DNA of 64,000 bases from Paenibacillus artemisiicola. Its GTDB lineage: Bacteria; Bacillota; Bacilli; Paenibacillales; Paenibacillaceae. The notes beneath the pieces are model-generated. The model had not been told where the DNA came from and did no database searches. It saw only the letters and a list, made by a program, of their open reading frames with translations. Shown here piece after piece: positions 55,027 through 64,000 of the stretch (position 1 is the stretch's first letter; each line of letters opens with the position of its first letter). The stretch is from NCBI RefSeq assembly GCF_017652985.1, contig NZ_JAGGDJ010000003.1, positions 62,001-126,000 of the forward strand, in the 5' to 3' direction. The translations under genes and the position numbers were made by a program.

Positions 55027-55200
55027 GTGTCTGAAACAAAAGTTCGCAAAAACGAGACGATCGATGCTGCACTCCGCCGCTTCAAACGTACCATCGCAAA
55101 GGATGGCGTATTGGCCGAGGTGAAGAAACGCAAGCATTATGAGAAGCCTAGTGTCAAGCGTAAGTTGAAGTCCGAGGCTGCGCGCAAGAGAAAGTTTTAG
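55027..55200 (+). CDS. rpsU: 30S ribosomal protein bS21
   Basis: A 57-residue basic protein of the small ribosomal subunit: [56 protein letters not shown]. Length and sequence are standard. The GTG at 55027 after GGAGGGAGGGAAAACTG is the start. Translation of yqeY begins 15 bases after its stop, behind GGAGGATCC. Confidence 0.97.
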   Translation: MSETKVRKNETIDAALRRFKRTIAKDGVLAEVKKRKHYEKPSVKRKLKSEAARKRKF

Positions 55201-55215
55201 GAGGATCCTTCCACG

Positions 55216-55659
55216 ATGAACCTTAGCGAACGATTGAACGACGATATGAAGCAGGCGATGAAGAGCCAGGACAAATTCAAGCTCACGACGATTCGGATGC
55301 TCCGCGCATCCATCAAGAATCAAGAGATCGAGCTGAAACGTCCGCTTGAAGACGCCGAAGTGCTTGATATCTTAAGTCGTGAGATCAAACAACGTAAAGA
55401 TTCCCTCCAAGAATTTGAGAAAGCCGGCCGCGATGATCTTGCGAAAGGTGTCGCAGCAGAAATTGAAATTATTAGTGAATACCTGCCTCAGCAGCTGACC
55501 GAAGAAGAGATCAAGTTGATTGTTCAGCAGACCATCCAGGAAACCGGTGCTTCTTCGAAAGCCGAGATGGGGAAAGTCATGAGCGCTCTTATGCCGAAAG
55601 TCAAAGGGCGTGCTGATGGTAAACTAGTAAACACATTTGTGCAGCAATTTCTGCAATAA
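55216..55659 (+). CDS. yqeY: GatB/YqeY domain protein
   Basis: A 147-residue YqeY protein: MNLSERLNDDMKQAMKSQDK, FKLTTIRMLRASIKNQEIEL, EVLDILSREIKQRKDSLQEF, ISEYLPQQLTEEEIKLIVQQ, MGKVMSALMPKVKGRADGKL. The fold is related to the tail domain of the amidotransferase subunit GatB; it may bind tRNA or act in tRNA amidation, exact role unsettled. It is the second gene after rpsU, as in most Bacillota, and ends at a clear terminator. Confidence 0.95.
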   Translation: MNLSERLNDDMKQAMKSQDKFKLTTIRMLRASIKNQEIELKRPLEDAEVLDILSREIKQRKDSLQEFEKAGRDDLAKGVAAEIEIISEYLPQQLTEEEIKLIVQQTIQETGASSKAEMGKVMSALMPKVKGRADGKLVNTFVQQFLQ

Positions 55660-55675
55660 CATAGGCTGACAGCCA

Positions 55676-55706
55676 AACACTCCTCCTTCCGGGGGAGTGT
55701 TTTTTC
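55676..55706 (+). terminator. Terminator of rpsU-yqeY
   Basis: Arms aacactcc and ggagtgtt followed by TTTTT. Confidence 0.9.
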
Positions 55707-55795
55707 GTGTTGCCGGGCACCGTGCCCCTATTGACACACCCTCTTTAGGTGGGCGACAATTAGGGCTAACCTACCGAAACGAGGCTTACGCGTCC

Positions 55796-57145
55796 ATGCT
55801 GCGAAATTGGAAAGAAATTTTACTGCTGGCCATTCCGTCCTTGGTTTCCTTTGCAAGCGCTACCGTCGTCGGGACGATCAATCTGATCATCGTCGGGCAG
55901 CTCGGCTCGCTCATCATCGCGATCGTCGGCGTCTCCAACATCATTATGTACAACGCCTTCGCCCTTTTCTCCGGCATCGGACACACCGTCAATTACCTCG
56001 TCGCGCAAAATCACGGCGCGGGCGACATGAAACGGGGCATCCAGCGCACCTACATCGCGATGTACATGTGTCTGGCGTTCGCGCTGCTCATCGCGTTCGT
56101 CGGCCTGGTAGGCGCCGATGACGTGCTGCGCTGGACCGGCGGCTCGTCGGAGCTCGTGCACACGGGGACCTACTACCTGGAGCTGCGGTTCTACGCCATG
56201 TCCTTCGGCATCATCAATTTCGCGTTTCACGGCTTTCTGCGCGGCATCGGGGCGACGAAGTTGTCCATGGTCGTCTCGCTGATGGCGAACGTGCCGATCC
56301 TGCTTCTGACGTACCTGCTGACGTACGGCAAGCTCGGCCTGCCTGAGCTGGGGTTAAAGGGCGCGGGGTACGCCATACTAATCGGCGAAAGCGCTCAAAC
56401 GCTCATTTGCGCCTTCATCTTCTTCGTCGTGCTGAACAAGAAATTCCAGACGCGGCGTTACTTGACCCTTACGTTCAAATGGGTCGAGATGAAGCTGATC
56501 GCGCAGGAGAGCGGCAAGCTCGGCATGCAGGAATTTTCGCTCAGCCTCTCGATGTACATCTTCACGGCGTTCGTCGCGCGCCTCGGCGACCAAGCGCTGG
56601 CGGCCAACGAAGTGGCGCTCAGCATCATGTCTTTCGGCTTCATGCCGGCCTTCGCGTTCGGCTCGACCGCGACGATCCTCGTCGGGCAGCTCGTGGGCAA
56701 AGGGACGCCGCTGCTCGGCCGGCGCGTCGGCACGGACACCGCGATTTTGGGCGGCGCGTTTCTCGTCCTGCTCGGAACGGGGGAATTTATTTTCGCCGAG
56801 CATATTACGCATCTGTATACGAACGACGCCGAGGTGTACCAGCTCGCCGCGTACTTGATCAAGGCGTCCGCGTACCTGCAAATCTTCGACGGCCTGCTGA
56901 ACTTCTACGCGGGCGGGCTGCGCGGCATCGGCGACACGACGTTCCTGCTGCGGGTCTCCTTCATTGTCAGCTGGTTTCTGTTCGTGCCGCTCGCCTACCT
57001 CTTCATCTTCGTGTTCCATTGGGGGAGCATGGGCGCCTGGCTCGCGCTGTATACGTTCTTGATGGTGTTCGGCCTGTCGGTCATGGTCCGGTTTTACCGG
57101 ACGGACTGGACCGCGGTCCGGCTGAAGGAAGCCGCGCATGCGTAA
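55796..57145 (+). CDS. MATE-family efflux transporter
   Basis: A 449-residue, 12-helix membrane protein of the MATE family, which exports cationic drugs or other compounds by H+ or Na+ antiport. Halves are recognisable: ILLLAIPSLVSFASATVVGT and GIGHTVNYLVAQNHGAGDMK in the first; LGMQEFSLSLSMYIFTAFVA, GSTATILVGQLVGKGTPLLG and GGLRGIGDTTFLLRVSFIVS in the second. The ATG at 55796 with GAGG eleven bases upstream agrees with family length. A TTGACA-18-GACAAT element lies at 55731-55760. Its place between yqeY and nfeD is unusual compared with B. subtilis, so it is probably a later insertion. Confidence 0.9.
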   Translation: MLRNWKEILLLAIPSLVSFASATVVGTINLIIVGQLGSLIIAIVGVSNIIMYNAFALFSGIGHTVNYLVAQNHGAGDMKRGIQRTYIAMYMCLAFALLIAFVGLVGADDVLRWTGGSSELVHTGTYYLELRFYAMSFGIINFAFHGFLRGIGATKLSMVVSLMANVPILLLTYLLTYGKLGLPELGLKGAGYAILIGESAQTLICAFIFFVVLNKKFQTRRYLTLTFKWVEMKLIAQESGKLGMQEFSLSLSMYIFTAFVARLGDQALAANEVALSIMSFGFMPAFAFGSTATILVGQLVGKGTPLLGRRVGTDTAILGGAFLVLLGTGEFIFAEHITHLYTNDAEVYQLAAYLIKASAYLQIFDGLLNFYAGGLRGIGDTTFLLRVSFIVSWFLFVPLAYLFIFVFHWGSMGAWLALYTFLMVFGLSVMVRFYRTDWTAVRLKEAAHA

Positions 57146-57224
57146 GCGTGAAACATGTCGGGGCCGCGTCCGTACTAGAGGAGTAGGTTGCGTCGTTCGT
57201 TAGGCGTACAAAGGAGGGGCTAAT

Positions 57225-58598
57225 GTGCGGCAAGTCCAGCGTTGGAACTTCAGGTGGCTGCTGCCCGTCGCCGTGCTGCTCGGATTCGCGCTCGCGGGAA
57301 CGTCCGCCGTGCCGGCGAAAGCCGCGGCCGCCGGCGATTCCGTCGGCTCGACGGTTTACGTCGTCGACGCGGACCGGTCGGTGGAATCCGGGCTGTACCA
57401 GCATTTGAAACGGGCTTACGAGGAAGCCGAGGAAGCGAAAGCGAGCCGGGTGCTGCTCGTGCTCAACACGCTCGGCGGGCGGGTCGACAGCGCGCTCGAC
57501 ATCGGGGAGCTGATCCGCGAGAGCAAGGTGCCTACGACCGCGTTCGTGCAGGGCAAGGCCGTGTCGGCCGGCACGTACATCGCGCTGAACGCGAAGCAGA
57601 TCGTCATGCAGCCGGGCAGCACGATCGGCGCGGCGGCCGTCGTGGACGAAACCGGAACGCTCGTCGACAATCCGAAGACGGTGTCGTTCTGGACGGAGAC
57701 GATGAAATCCGCGGCGGAACTGAACGGGCGCAATCCCGACATCGCCGCGGCCATGGTCAATCCGTCGCTGACGGTCGAGCTGAAGGAGCTCGGGCGCACG
57801 AAGGCGAAGGGCGAAGTGCTGACGCTGACCGCCCAGGAAGCGGTCAAGGCCGGCTATGCCGAATTTACGGCGGACACGGAACAAGCGGCGATCGACGGCT
57901 TGAAGCTGGATCAGCCGAACGTGGTCCGTTACGAAGCGAGCGCGGTGGAGAAGATCGGCGATTTTCTGACGCATCCCGCCGTCATGACGATCCTGCTGAT
58001 CATCGGCATCGCCGGCATCGCCATCGAATTCATGGTGCCCGGCTTCGGGGCGCCCGGGGTCATCGGCACGCTGGCGTTCGTGCTTTATTTCTTCGGCCAC
58101 TACGTAACGGGGTTCGCCGGCTTCGAGGACGTCGCGCTGTTCATCGCGGGACTCTTGCTGCTCGTCTCGGAGTTCTTCCTGCCGAGTTTCGGCATTCTCG
58201 GCATTCTCGGCTCGTCCGCGCTCGTCGCGGGGGTGCTGCTGGCCGCGCCGAATCCGAAGTCCGCGCTGCTGTCGCTCGTCGTCGCGCTCGTCGCCGCGGC
58301 CGTCATCGTCTACTTCGTCGCGAAGCGCTTCGCGCATAAAGGCGTCTGGAACAAATTCATCCTGCGCGATCAGCTGACGACCGACAAGGGGTACCGCTCC
58401 TCGGCGAACAAGGCGGACTATCTCGGCCGGCACGGCATCGCCCTGACGCCGCTGCGGCCGGCCGGCACGGCGCGCTTCGGCGACGAGCGCGTCGACGTGG
58501 TGACGTCCGGCGAGTTCGTCGCGCCGCATTCGGACGTGGTGGTCGTCAAAGTCGAGGGCACCCGCGTCGTCGTAAGGCCGAAAGACGAGAACGAATAA
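57225..58598 (+). CDS. nfeD: NfeD1b-type membrane serine protease
   Basis: A 457-residue membrane protein. Signal peptide (LLPVAVLLGFALAGTSAVPA), then a ClpP-class serine protease domain (LNTLGGRVDSALDIGELIRE, GKAVSAGTYIALNAKQIVMQ with the nucleophile Ser, TIGAAAVVDETG), three or four helices with Gly-rich ends (GIAGIAIEFMVPGFGAPGVI, FLPSFGILGILGSSALVAGV) and a C-terminal OB-fold NfeD domain (GRHGIALTPLRPAGTARFGD, FVAPHSDVVVVKVEGTRVVV). NfeD proteins partner flotillins; floA follows by 15 bases. GTG start after AAAGGAGGGG. Confidence 0.9.
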   Translation: MRQVQRWNFRWLLPVAVLLGFALAGTSAVPAKAAAAGDSVGSTVYVVDADRSVESGLYQHLKRAYEEAEEAKASRVLLVLNTLGGRVDSALDIGELIRESKVPTTAFVQGKAVSAGTYIALNAKQIVMQPGSTIGAAAVVDETGTLVDNPKTVSFWTETMKSAAELNGRNPDIAAAMVNPSLTVELKELGRTKAKGEVLTLTAQEAVKAGYAEFTADTEQAAIDGLKLDQPNVVRYEASAVEKIGDFLTHPAVMTILLIIGIAGIAIEFMVPGFGAPGVIGTLAFVLYFFGHYVTGFAGFEDVALFIAGLLLLVSEFFLPSFGILGILGSSALVAGVLLAAPNPKSALLSLVVALVAAAVIVYFVAKRFAHKGVWNKFILRDQLTTDKGYRSSANKADYLGRHGIALTPLRPAGTARFGDERVDVVTSGEFVAPHSDVVVVKVEGTRVVVRPKDENE

Positions 58599-58613
58599 TT
58601 TGGAGGGATTTCA

Positions 58614-59600
58614 GTGACGCTTGATCCTACCGTGACAATCATTATCATCGTCGTGCTTGCCGTAATCGCCATTTCCGTATTTTTGAGCTTCTTCCCGATC
58701 ATGCTGTGGATCTCCGCGCTCGCGTCCGGCGTCCGCGTCGGCATCATCACGCTCGTCGCCATGCGGCTGCGCCGCGTCGTCCCGAGCCGCATCGTCAATC
58801 CGCTGATCAAGGCGACCAAGGCCGGGCTCGGCCTCACGATCAATCAGCTGGAAAGCCATTTTCTGGCCGGCGGCAACGTCGACCGGGTCGTCAACTCCTT
58901 GATCGCGGCGCAGCGCGCCAACATCGAACTGGAATTCGAACGCGCCGCCGCGATCGATCTCGCGGGCCGCGACGTGCTGCAGGCCGTGCAGATGAGCGTC
59001 AACCCGCGCGTCATCGAGACGCCGATCGTCGCGGCGGTCGCCAAGAACGGCATCGAAGTGAAGGTCAAAGCCCGCGTCACCGTGCGCGCGAACATCGACC
59101 GGCTCGTCGGCGGCGCCGGCGAAGAAACGATCATTGCCCGCGTCGGCGAAGGCATCGTCACGACGGTGGGTTCATCCGAGTCGCACAAGGACGTGCTTGA
59201 AAACCCGGATCTCATTTCCCGTACGGTGCTCGGCAAGGGGCTCGATGCCGGAACGGCGTTCGAAATTCTGTCCATCGACATCGCGGACGTCGACGTCGGC
59301 AAAAACATCGGCGCCCATCTGCAGACGGAGCAGGCGGAAGCCGACAAACGGATCGCCCAGGCGAAGGCGGAAGAACGCCGCGCCATGGCCGTCGCGCAGG
59401 AGCAGGAGATGAAAGCCCGCGTCGTCGAGATGCGCGCGCTCGTCGTGGAAGCGGAGTCCCAAGTGCCGCTCGCCATGTCCGAGGCGCTCAAGTCCGGCAA
59501 AATCGGCGTGCTGGATTACATGAACTTCAAAAACATCGAAGCCGATACGAGCATGCGGAATTCGATCGGCAAAGACGGGACCGAGAAGGATGAGCGGTAA
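58614..59600 (+). CDS. floA: Flotillin-like protein FloA
   Basis: A 328-residue flotillin: N-terminal hairpin helix ([20 protein letters not shown]), SPFH/band 7 domain ([80 protein letters not shown]) and a coiled region ([40 protein letters not shown]). It scaffolds membrane microdomains and interacts with NfeD. Start GTG at 58614 after TTGGAGGG. FloA is the YqfA of B. subtilis and is in the expected place. Confidence 0.95.
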   Translation: MTLDPTVTIIIIVVLAVIAISVFLSFFPIMLWISALASGVRVGIITLVAMRLRRVVPSRIVNPLIKATKAGLGLTINQLESHFLAGGNVDRVVNSLIAAQRANIELEFERAAAIDLAGRDVLQAVQMSVNPRVIETPIVAAVAKNGIEVKVKARVTVRANIDRLVGGAGEETIIARVGEGIVTTVGSSESHKDVLENPDLISRTVLGKGLDAGTAFEILSIDIADVDVGKNIGAHLQTEQAEADKRIAQAKAEERRAMAVAQEQEMKARVVEMRALVVEAESQVPLAMSEALKSGKIGVLDYMNFKNIEADTSMRNSIGKDGTEKDER

Positions 59601-59646
59601 TGGCCGCCAGCCTTTCGCGGCTTGATCCGGACGGGGAGGTAACCGC

Positions 59647-60216
59647 ATGGAAGAGCTGCTGAAGCTGCTGTTCTCGAATATTTACGTGGTCATCATCATC
59701 GCGGGGATCCTGCTTTCGCTGCTGAACAAGGCGCGCGGCAAGCAAAACCCCGGCGGCAACCGGATGCCGCCGTTCGGCGGCGGACCGGCCGGACGGCCGC
59801 AAGCCCGGCCGCAAGCCGACCGGCCGGCGCAGCCGCAGCGGCCGCACGCCCGCCCGGTTCCGCAGCAGGCGCAGCCGGATACCGGCCGGCCTTTCGTCGC
59901 GCCGCCGGAAACGTCCGGCCCTCTGGGCGGCTCGGTGTATACGTCGCACCTGAAGCCCTCTGGCGGCACCGCAAGCGAGGAAAACGTCGGCGCCGAGCTG
60001 ACCGGCGAAACGCTGCTGGGACGCGCGCTCGAAGCGGAGCGGGCCGCCGAGGCGCGGCCGAAGCCGTCCGCGGGCTCGCCGCTTCCGGCGTCCGCTCGGC
60101 CGCAGCCGGACGGCGCGACGTTCCGCGCGCCGCGCGGCCAAGACCTGCGGCAGGCGTTCGTCATGTCCGAGGTGCTCGGCCCGCCCAGATCGAAGCGGCC
60201 GCTCAAGCAGAAGTAA
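59647..60216 (+). CDS. Membrane-anchored Pro/Ala/Gln-rich protein between floA and yqfC
   Basis: A 189-residue protein: one N-terminal helix (LLFSNIYVVIIIAGILLSLL), then a long Pro/Gln/Arg/Ala-rich disordered tract (GRPQARPQADRPAQPQRPHA) and a short ordered end DLRQAFVMSEVLGPPRSKRP. The tail motif ending in a Leu-Gly-Pro-Pro-x-x-x-x-Pro looks like a peptide for binding a partner. In B. subtilis a different small gene (yqfB) lies here. GGGGAGG precedes the ATG. Likely accessory to FloA/NfeD by context; no database family is known to me. Confidence 0.75.
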   Translation: MEELLKLLFSNIYVVIIIAGILLSLLNKARGKQNPGGNRMPPFGGGPAGRPQARPQADRPAQPQRPHARPVPQQAQPDTGRPFVAPPETSGPLGGSVYTSHLKPSGGTASEENVGAELTGETLLGRALEAERAAEARPKPSAGSPLPASARPQPDGATFRAPRGQDLRQAFVMSEVLGPPRSKRPLKQK

Positions 60217-60361
60217 CCGGCGTTCGCCGCAAGCATCCGTTCCTTTCGGAACGGGTGCTTTTTTATTTGCGGGGCCGGCTCGCGAGAGGCTTCGCCGTTC
60301 TCATATTTCCGACTCATCCCGCATAGTTTGGTACAGTACGGGAAGGGGGGCCTCTGCCAGG

Positions 60362-60640
60362 ATGCGCCGCATCAACCGCAAACTTCGAAAAATGGCTGCC
60401 GATTTGCTGGACCTGCCGCAGGACGTCGTTATGGATTTGCCCCGTCTCACGATGATCGGCGATCGGCAGCTGTATATTGAGAACCATCGCGGCGTCCTGC
60501 ATTTCTCCAGCGACAAGCTGCGACTGGCCCTGAGCAAAGGCGAACTCGAGGTGACCGGGAGCGACCTGGTCATTCGTACCATTTGGACGGAAGAAGTGTT
60601 CGTGGAAGGCATCATCAAAAATATCGAGGTCCGAGAATAA
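60362..60640 (+). CDS. yqfC: Sporulation protein YqfC
   Basis: A 92-residue YabP/YqfC-family protein: RRINRKLRKMAADLLDLPQD, VVMDLPRLTMIGDRQLYIEN, HRGVLHFSSDKLRLALSKGE, TIWTEEVFVEGIIKNIEV. YqfC is made in the mother cell under sigma E and needed with YqfD for late sporulation. Start ATG at 60362; yqfD follows 12 bases after the stop. Confidence 0.95.
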   Translation: MRRINRKLRKMAADLLDLPQDVVMDLPRLTMIGDRQLYIENHRGVLHFSSDKLRLALSKGELEVTGSDLVIRTIWTEEVFVEGIIKNIEVRE

Positions 60641-60652
60641 GGGGGCGTACAA

Positions 60653-61846
60653 ATGGATGCGACATGGATGCAATGGCTGCGGGGCTACGTCGCGGTCACC
60701 ATACGCGGCCAGGAGACGGAGCGGCTCGTGAACGAAGCGCTCGCGGATGGACTGCGGCTGTGGTCCATTCGCCGCACGAAGGAAGGCGAGCTGTTGGGCT
60801 ACGTCGTCTTGGGCGACTTTTTCCGCTTGCGGCCGCTGCTGAAGCGGACAGGCTGCCGGGTGCATGTCCGGGAGCGGCTCGGCATGCCGTTTTGGCTGCA
60901 GCGGATGCGGAAGCGCGTTTTTTTTGCGGCGGGGCTCGTCCTGTTCTTCGTCGGGATGTACTTGCTCTCCTCGCTCGTCTGGTCGATCGACGTGCAGGGC
61001 AACGACAAGCTGTCCGAGGAGCAGATCCTGCAGGCGGCCAAGGCGGAGGGACTGTACCCGTTCCAATGGTCGTTCCGGCTGGAGGACTCGTCGGTCCTGT
61101 CGCGCCATCTCGCGCAGAAGCTGCCCGGGGCGGCGTGGATCGGCGTGGAGAAACGGGGCACGCACGTGACGATCCGGATCGTGGAATCGGCGACGCCGGA
61201 ACCGAAGGTTCTGCTCAATCCCCGCCATCTCGTCGCCTCCACGGACGCGGTCGTCACGAAGGTCATGGCGGAGTCCGGCAATCCGGTGGTCCGGCCGAAC
61301 ATGAAGGTCAAGCAGGGCGACGTTCTGATCTCGGGCCTTCTCGGCGACGCGGCGAACGGCAAGGCGGTCGTGGCGAAGGGCGAGGTAAAAGGGATCGTCT
61401 GGCACGAATACGACATCGTATCGCCGCTTACGCGGACGACGAAAGTATACACGGGCAACAAGAAAGTGATCTGGTACGGCGTCGCGGGCGGCCGGGGGCT
61501 TCAGGTGAGCGGCTTCGGCAAAATCCCGTTCGCCATGTACGAGCGCGTGACGGAAGAGGAACGGGCGGCGTGGCGGACGCTGAAGCTGCCGTTCGGGCGG
61601 ATGAAGGAAACGATTTTGGAAGTCAAGATGCAGCAGCAGACGGTCAGCGTCGAGGAAGCCAAAGCGGAGGGCATCGAGCAGGCGAAGGCCGATTTGCTGG
61701 CCAAAGTCGGGCCCGGCGCGCAGGTGCTCGCGGAAAACATTTTGCATGAAAAGACGGACAATGGTAAAGTTTATTTGAAAGTGTTTTTCGAGGTGGACCA
61801 GTCGATCGTGAAAGAGAGACCGTTAGTTCAAATGCAAGGGGACTGA
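60653..61846 (+). CDS. yqfD: Stage IV-type sporulation protein YqfD
   Basis: A 397-residue membrane protein: an N-terminal domain (WLRGYVAVTIRGQETERLVN, GCRVHVRERLGMPFWLQRM), one helix (VFFAAGLVLFFVGMYLLSSL), and an extracytoplasmic part with IDVQGNDKLSEEQILQAAKA, LLNPRHLVASTDAVVTKVMA, GDVLISGLLGDAANGKAVVA and GEVKGIVWHEYDIVSPLTRT. It acts with YqfC at the forespore membrane; its exact activity is unknown. RBS AAGGGGGCG. PhoH follows after 6 bases. Confidence 0.95.
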   Translation: MDATWMQWLRGYVAVTIRGQETERLVNEALADGLRLWSIRRTKEGELLGYVVLGDFFRLRPLLKRTGCRVHVRERLGMPFWLQRMRKRVFFAAGLVLFFVGMYLLSSLVWSIDVQGNDKLSEEQILQAAKAEGLYPFQWSFRLEDSSVLSRHLAQKLPGAAWIGVEKRGTHVTIRIVESATPEPKVLLNPRHLVASTDAVVTKVMAESGNPVVRPNMKVKQGDVLISGLLGDAANGKAVVAKGEVKGIVWHEYDIVSPLTRTTKVYTGNKKVIWYGVAGGRGLQVSGFGKIPFAMYERVTEEERAAWRTLKLPFGRMKETILEVKMQQQTVSVEEAKAEGIEQAKADLLAKVGPGAQVLAENILHEKTDNGKVYLKVFFEVDQSIVKERPLVQMQGD

Positions 61847-61852
61847 GTATGT

Positions 61853-62827
<975 letters not shown>

Positions 62828-62843
62828 ACATACGGCATGAACG

Positions 62844-62880
62844 GCAAAGCGTTCGCACGCGCTTTGCTCGTTCTTTTTTC
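62844..62880 (+). terminator. Terminator after phoH
   Basis: Arms gcaaagcg and cgctttgc around an 8-base loop, followed by tcgttcttttttc. Confidence 0.75.
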
Positions 62881-63280
62881 GGCGGTCCGGCCCGTTCGGC
62901 TTCGCGCGCGGACGCCGCCCGCAAAACGGCGCGTCCGGACGAATCGTATACGCATGTTGCCGAAGCCGAACGGAAACGCCCGGGGAAGCGGGCGCGCGGG
63001 GCGGGTTTCGCCGAAAAATGAAATTCGTTTAATGGGCTTGTGTTCGGGCGGCCGGAAGGTATAAAATCTCTTCAAGCCGCCGGACGGCAAGCCTTTTCGC
63101 GCTTGCGGGGACGGCGAAGCCGGCATCCGCCGCGGGCAGGGGACGCGCGCAGGCGAAACGCTCCTTGGAGACCGCATCGCATGCGCGTATCGTTTAGCAG
63201 GGTCCAAGGGACGAAGTCCCTGGAGGTCCCGCGACGTTCGGGGGATTTTGGGGGATGCACGCTCTAGGAGGATAGCAACG
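62881..63280. other. 400-base leader/promoter region of pgpH
   Basis: No gene. It contains GC-rich hairpins, among them gggacgaagtccc near 63208-63220, and a tataaaatc near 63060 that could be a -10. The pgpH ribosome binding site AGGAGGATAGCAACG is at its end. A long leader here is unusual; a structured element was considered but no class could be named. Confidence 0.4.
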
Positions 63281-64000
63281 ATGGAGAACCAGCAGACCGG
63301 TCAGGAGGAAGCGAAGACGTTCGATTGGAGCGGGTGGAGGAACAGCGGCGCCGTTCGCTGGCTGCTGCTGCTGCTCTTCGTGCTGCTTTTTTATTTCAGT
63401 CTGGCGCCGCATCTGCTTCCGAAGACGTATCATATCGAACTGAACAAGGCGAGCGACCGCGATATCGAAGCGCCGATGGAGATCAAGGACGAGAAGGCGA
63501 CGCTGCAGGCGCAGGAGCAGGCGGCCGAGCAGGTGGAATCGATCTATTCCATCGTCGCGCTCCGCAACGAGACGCTGCTGGAGCAGGTCTTCGCGCGGAT
63601 GGAACAGCTAAACCAGGACGATCAAGTCTCGCTCGAGAACAAAGTGGCGATCTACCGAAGCGAAATTCCGCAAATGTACATCGACTACGTCGATCAGTTC
63701 GTCCGGTCCAACAAAGGGAACGGCACGTATAACGACTCGCTGCTGGATGAGATGGCGAGCGTCGTCAAGGAACAGGCGTACCGCATCCCGGAAGAGACGT
63801 TTTATAAACTGCCGCAGCTGACGCCGACGCAATTAAACGAAATGCAGGTCGTGGCGGTATCGATCGTCCACAAGCTGATGGGCGACTCGCTGCGGGAGGC
63901 GGAAACGGCCCGCACGAAGGTGGCGGAGCTCGTCAACGCCAGCTCGCTCAGCGAGCGCAAGTCGCGGGAGATCGTGCAGGAGCTGGCGCGGTACGCGATC
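63281..64000 (+). CDS. pgpH: Cyclic-di-AMP phosphodiesterase PgpH (YqfF), N-terminal part
   Basis: The first 240 codons; it runs out of the window. N-terminus MENQQTGQEEAKTFDWSGWR, one helix WLLLLLFVLLFYFSL, then the 7TMR-HDED extracellular domain: ASDRDIEAPMEIKDEKATLQ, QAAEQVESIYSIVALRNETL, RSEIPQMYIDYVDQFVRSN, VAVSIVHKLMGDSLREAETA. The seven-helix and HD phosphodiesterase domains should lie beyond 64000. PgpH degrades cyclic-di-AMP. Its order after phoH matches the B. subtilis yqfF position. Confidence 0.93.
   Translation, partial: MENQQTGQEEAKTFDWSGWRNSGAVRWLLLLLFVLLFYFSLAPHLLPKTYHIELNKASDRDIEAPMEIKDEKATLQAQEQAAEQVESIYSIVALRNETLLEQVFARMEQLNQDDQVSLENKVAIYRSEIPQMYIDYVDQFVRSNKGNGTYNDSLLDEMASVVKEQAYRIPEETFYKLPQLTPTQLNEMQVVAVSIVHKLMGDSLREAETARTKVAELVNASSLSERKSREIVQELARYAI

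Noticed and set aside
57081..58529. 482-codon minus-strand ORF
   Set aside because: Shadow of nfeD, His/Arg/Asp-rich.
63170..63270. Possible T-box-like or other riboswitch signature (ggaggtcccgcgac) ahead of pgpH
   Set aside because: Only a few bases resemble the T-box antiterminator; no specifier loop or terminator found, and pgpH is not a T-box gene.

Overview
The window looks like chromosomal DNA of an endospore-forming, high-GC member of the Bacillota, most likely Paenibacillaceae (Paenibacillus/Cohnella type). The basis is a rightmost block in the conserved order rpsU-yqeY-...-nfeD-floA-...-yqfC-yqfD-phoH-pgpH, a gerKA/KC/KB-type germinant receptor locus, strong Bacillus-like Shine-Dalgarno sequences, and a giant secreted LamG/beta-helix protein. 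No rRNA or tRNA genes and no CRISPR array were seen.

Layout. (1) 0.2-6.1 kb: one very large secreted, multidomain carbohydrate-type protein on the minus strand. (2) About 6.2-31 kb: a lower-GC accessory stretch mixing intact functional islands with many decayed genes. The islands are a histidine phosphatase, a cupin, a VIT1/CCC1 transporter, a flavinylation-type electron-transfer operon (FMN-binding protein, ApbE, a frameshifted RnfD/NqrB-like protein, a heme-type membrane protein) divergent from a two-component system, a yrkDEFHIJ-like persulfide/sulfur cluster with three matching palindromic operators, a spore germination locus, a tRNA-dihydrouridine synthase and an SDR dehydrogenase. The wreckage comprises CBO0543, DUF421, DsrE-like and TagA/WecG-like pseudogenes, an ECF sigma fragment, and IS3 and IS110 remnants. 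At 30.9-31.2 kb lies a compact candidate type I toxin-antitoxin locus whose toxin promoter contains a perfect LexA-type box. (3) 31.3-34.8 kb: an overlapping operon of an ECF sigma factor, a single-TM protein whose outside part is a solute-binding protein fold, and a solute-binding lipoprotein, with no transporter subunits nearby. (4) 35-45.6 kb: high-GC housekeeping/accessory genes (GIY-YIG, DUF2087, GyrI-like, VOC, ankyrin, Fsr-like MFS, adaptor lipoprotein, LacZ). (5) 45.8-49.7 kb: a MacB-like ABC export operon with an adaptor containing a Gly-Gln-Gly-Ala-Ala repeat insert. (6) 49.72-49.86 kb: a 15-G homopolymer and low-complexity sequence joining the 5'-truncated start of that operon to a 5'-truncated sbcC, most likely an assembly or sequencing-gap artefact. 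(7) 51.4-64 kb: a membrane protein, an FAD oxidoreductase, a small His/Cys-rich protein, HIT, rpsU-yqeY, a MATE transporter, then the nfeD-floA-(Pro-rich)-yqfC-yqfD-phoH-pgpH sporulation/membrane block, with pgpH running off the window.

How the genes work together. The electron-transfer operon supplies a flavin carrier protein, the enzyme that attaches FMN to it, and membrane partners, probably under its neighbouring two-component system. The sulfur cluster pairs a CstR-like sensor (two Cys, no His) with TusA, rhodanese, persulfide-dioxygenase and sulfite/thiosulfate-export functions, the usual response to reactive sulfur. The sigma operon looks like a signalling device in which a solute-binding protein fold is the sensor of a membrane-anchored sigma regulator; this is the most novel proposal here and is inference. 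All family names come from reading the protein sequences without database searches.
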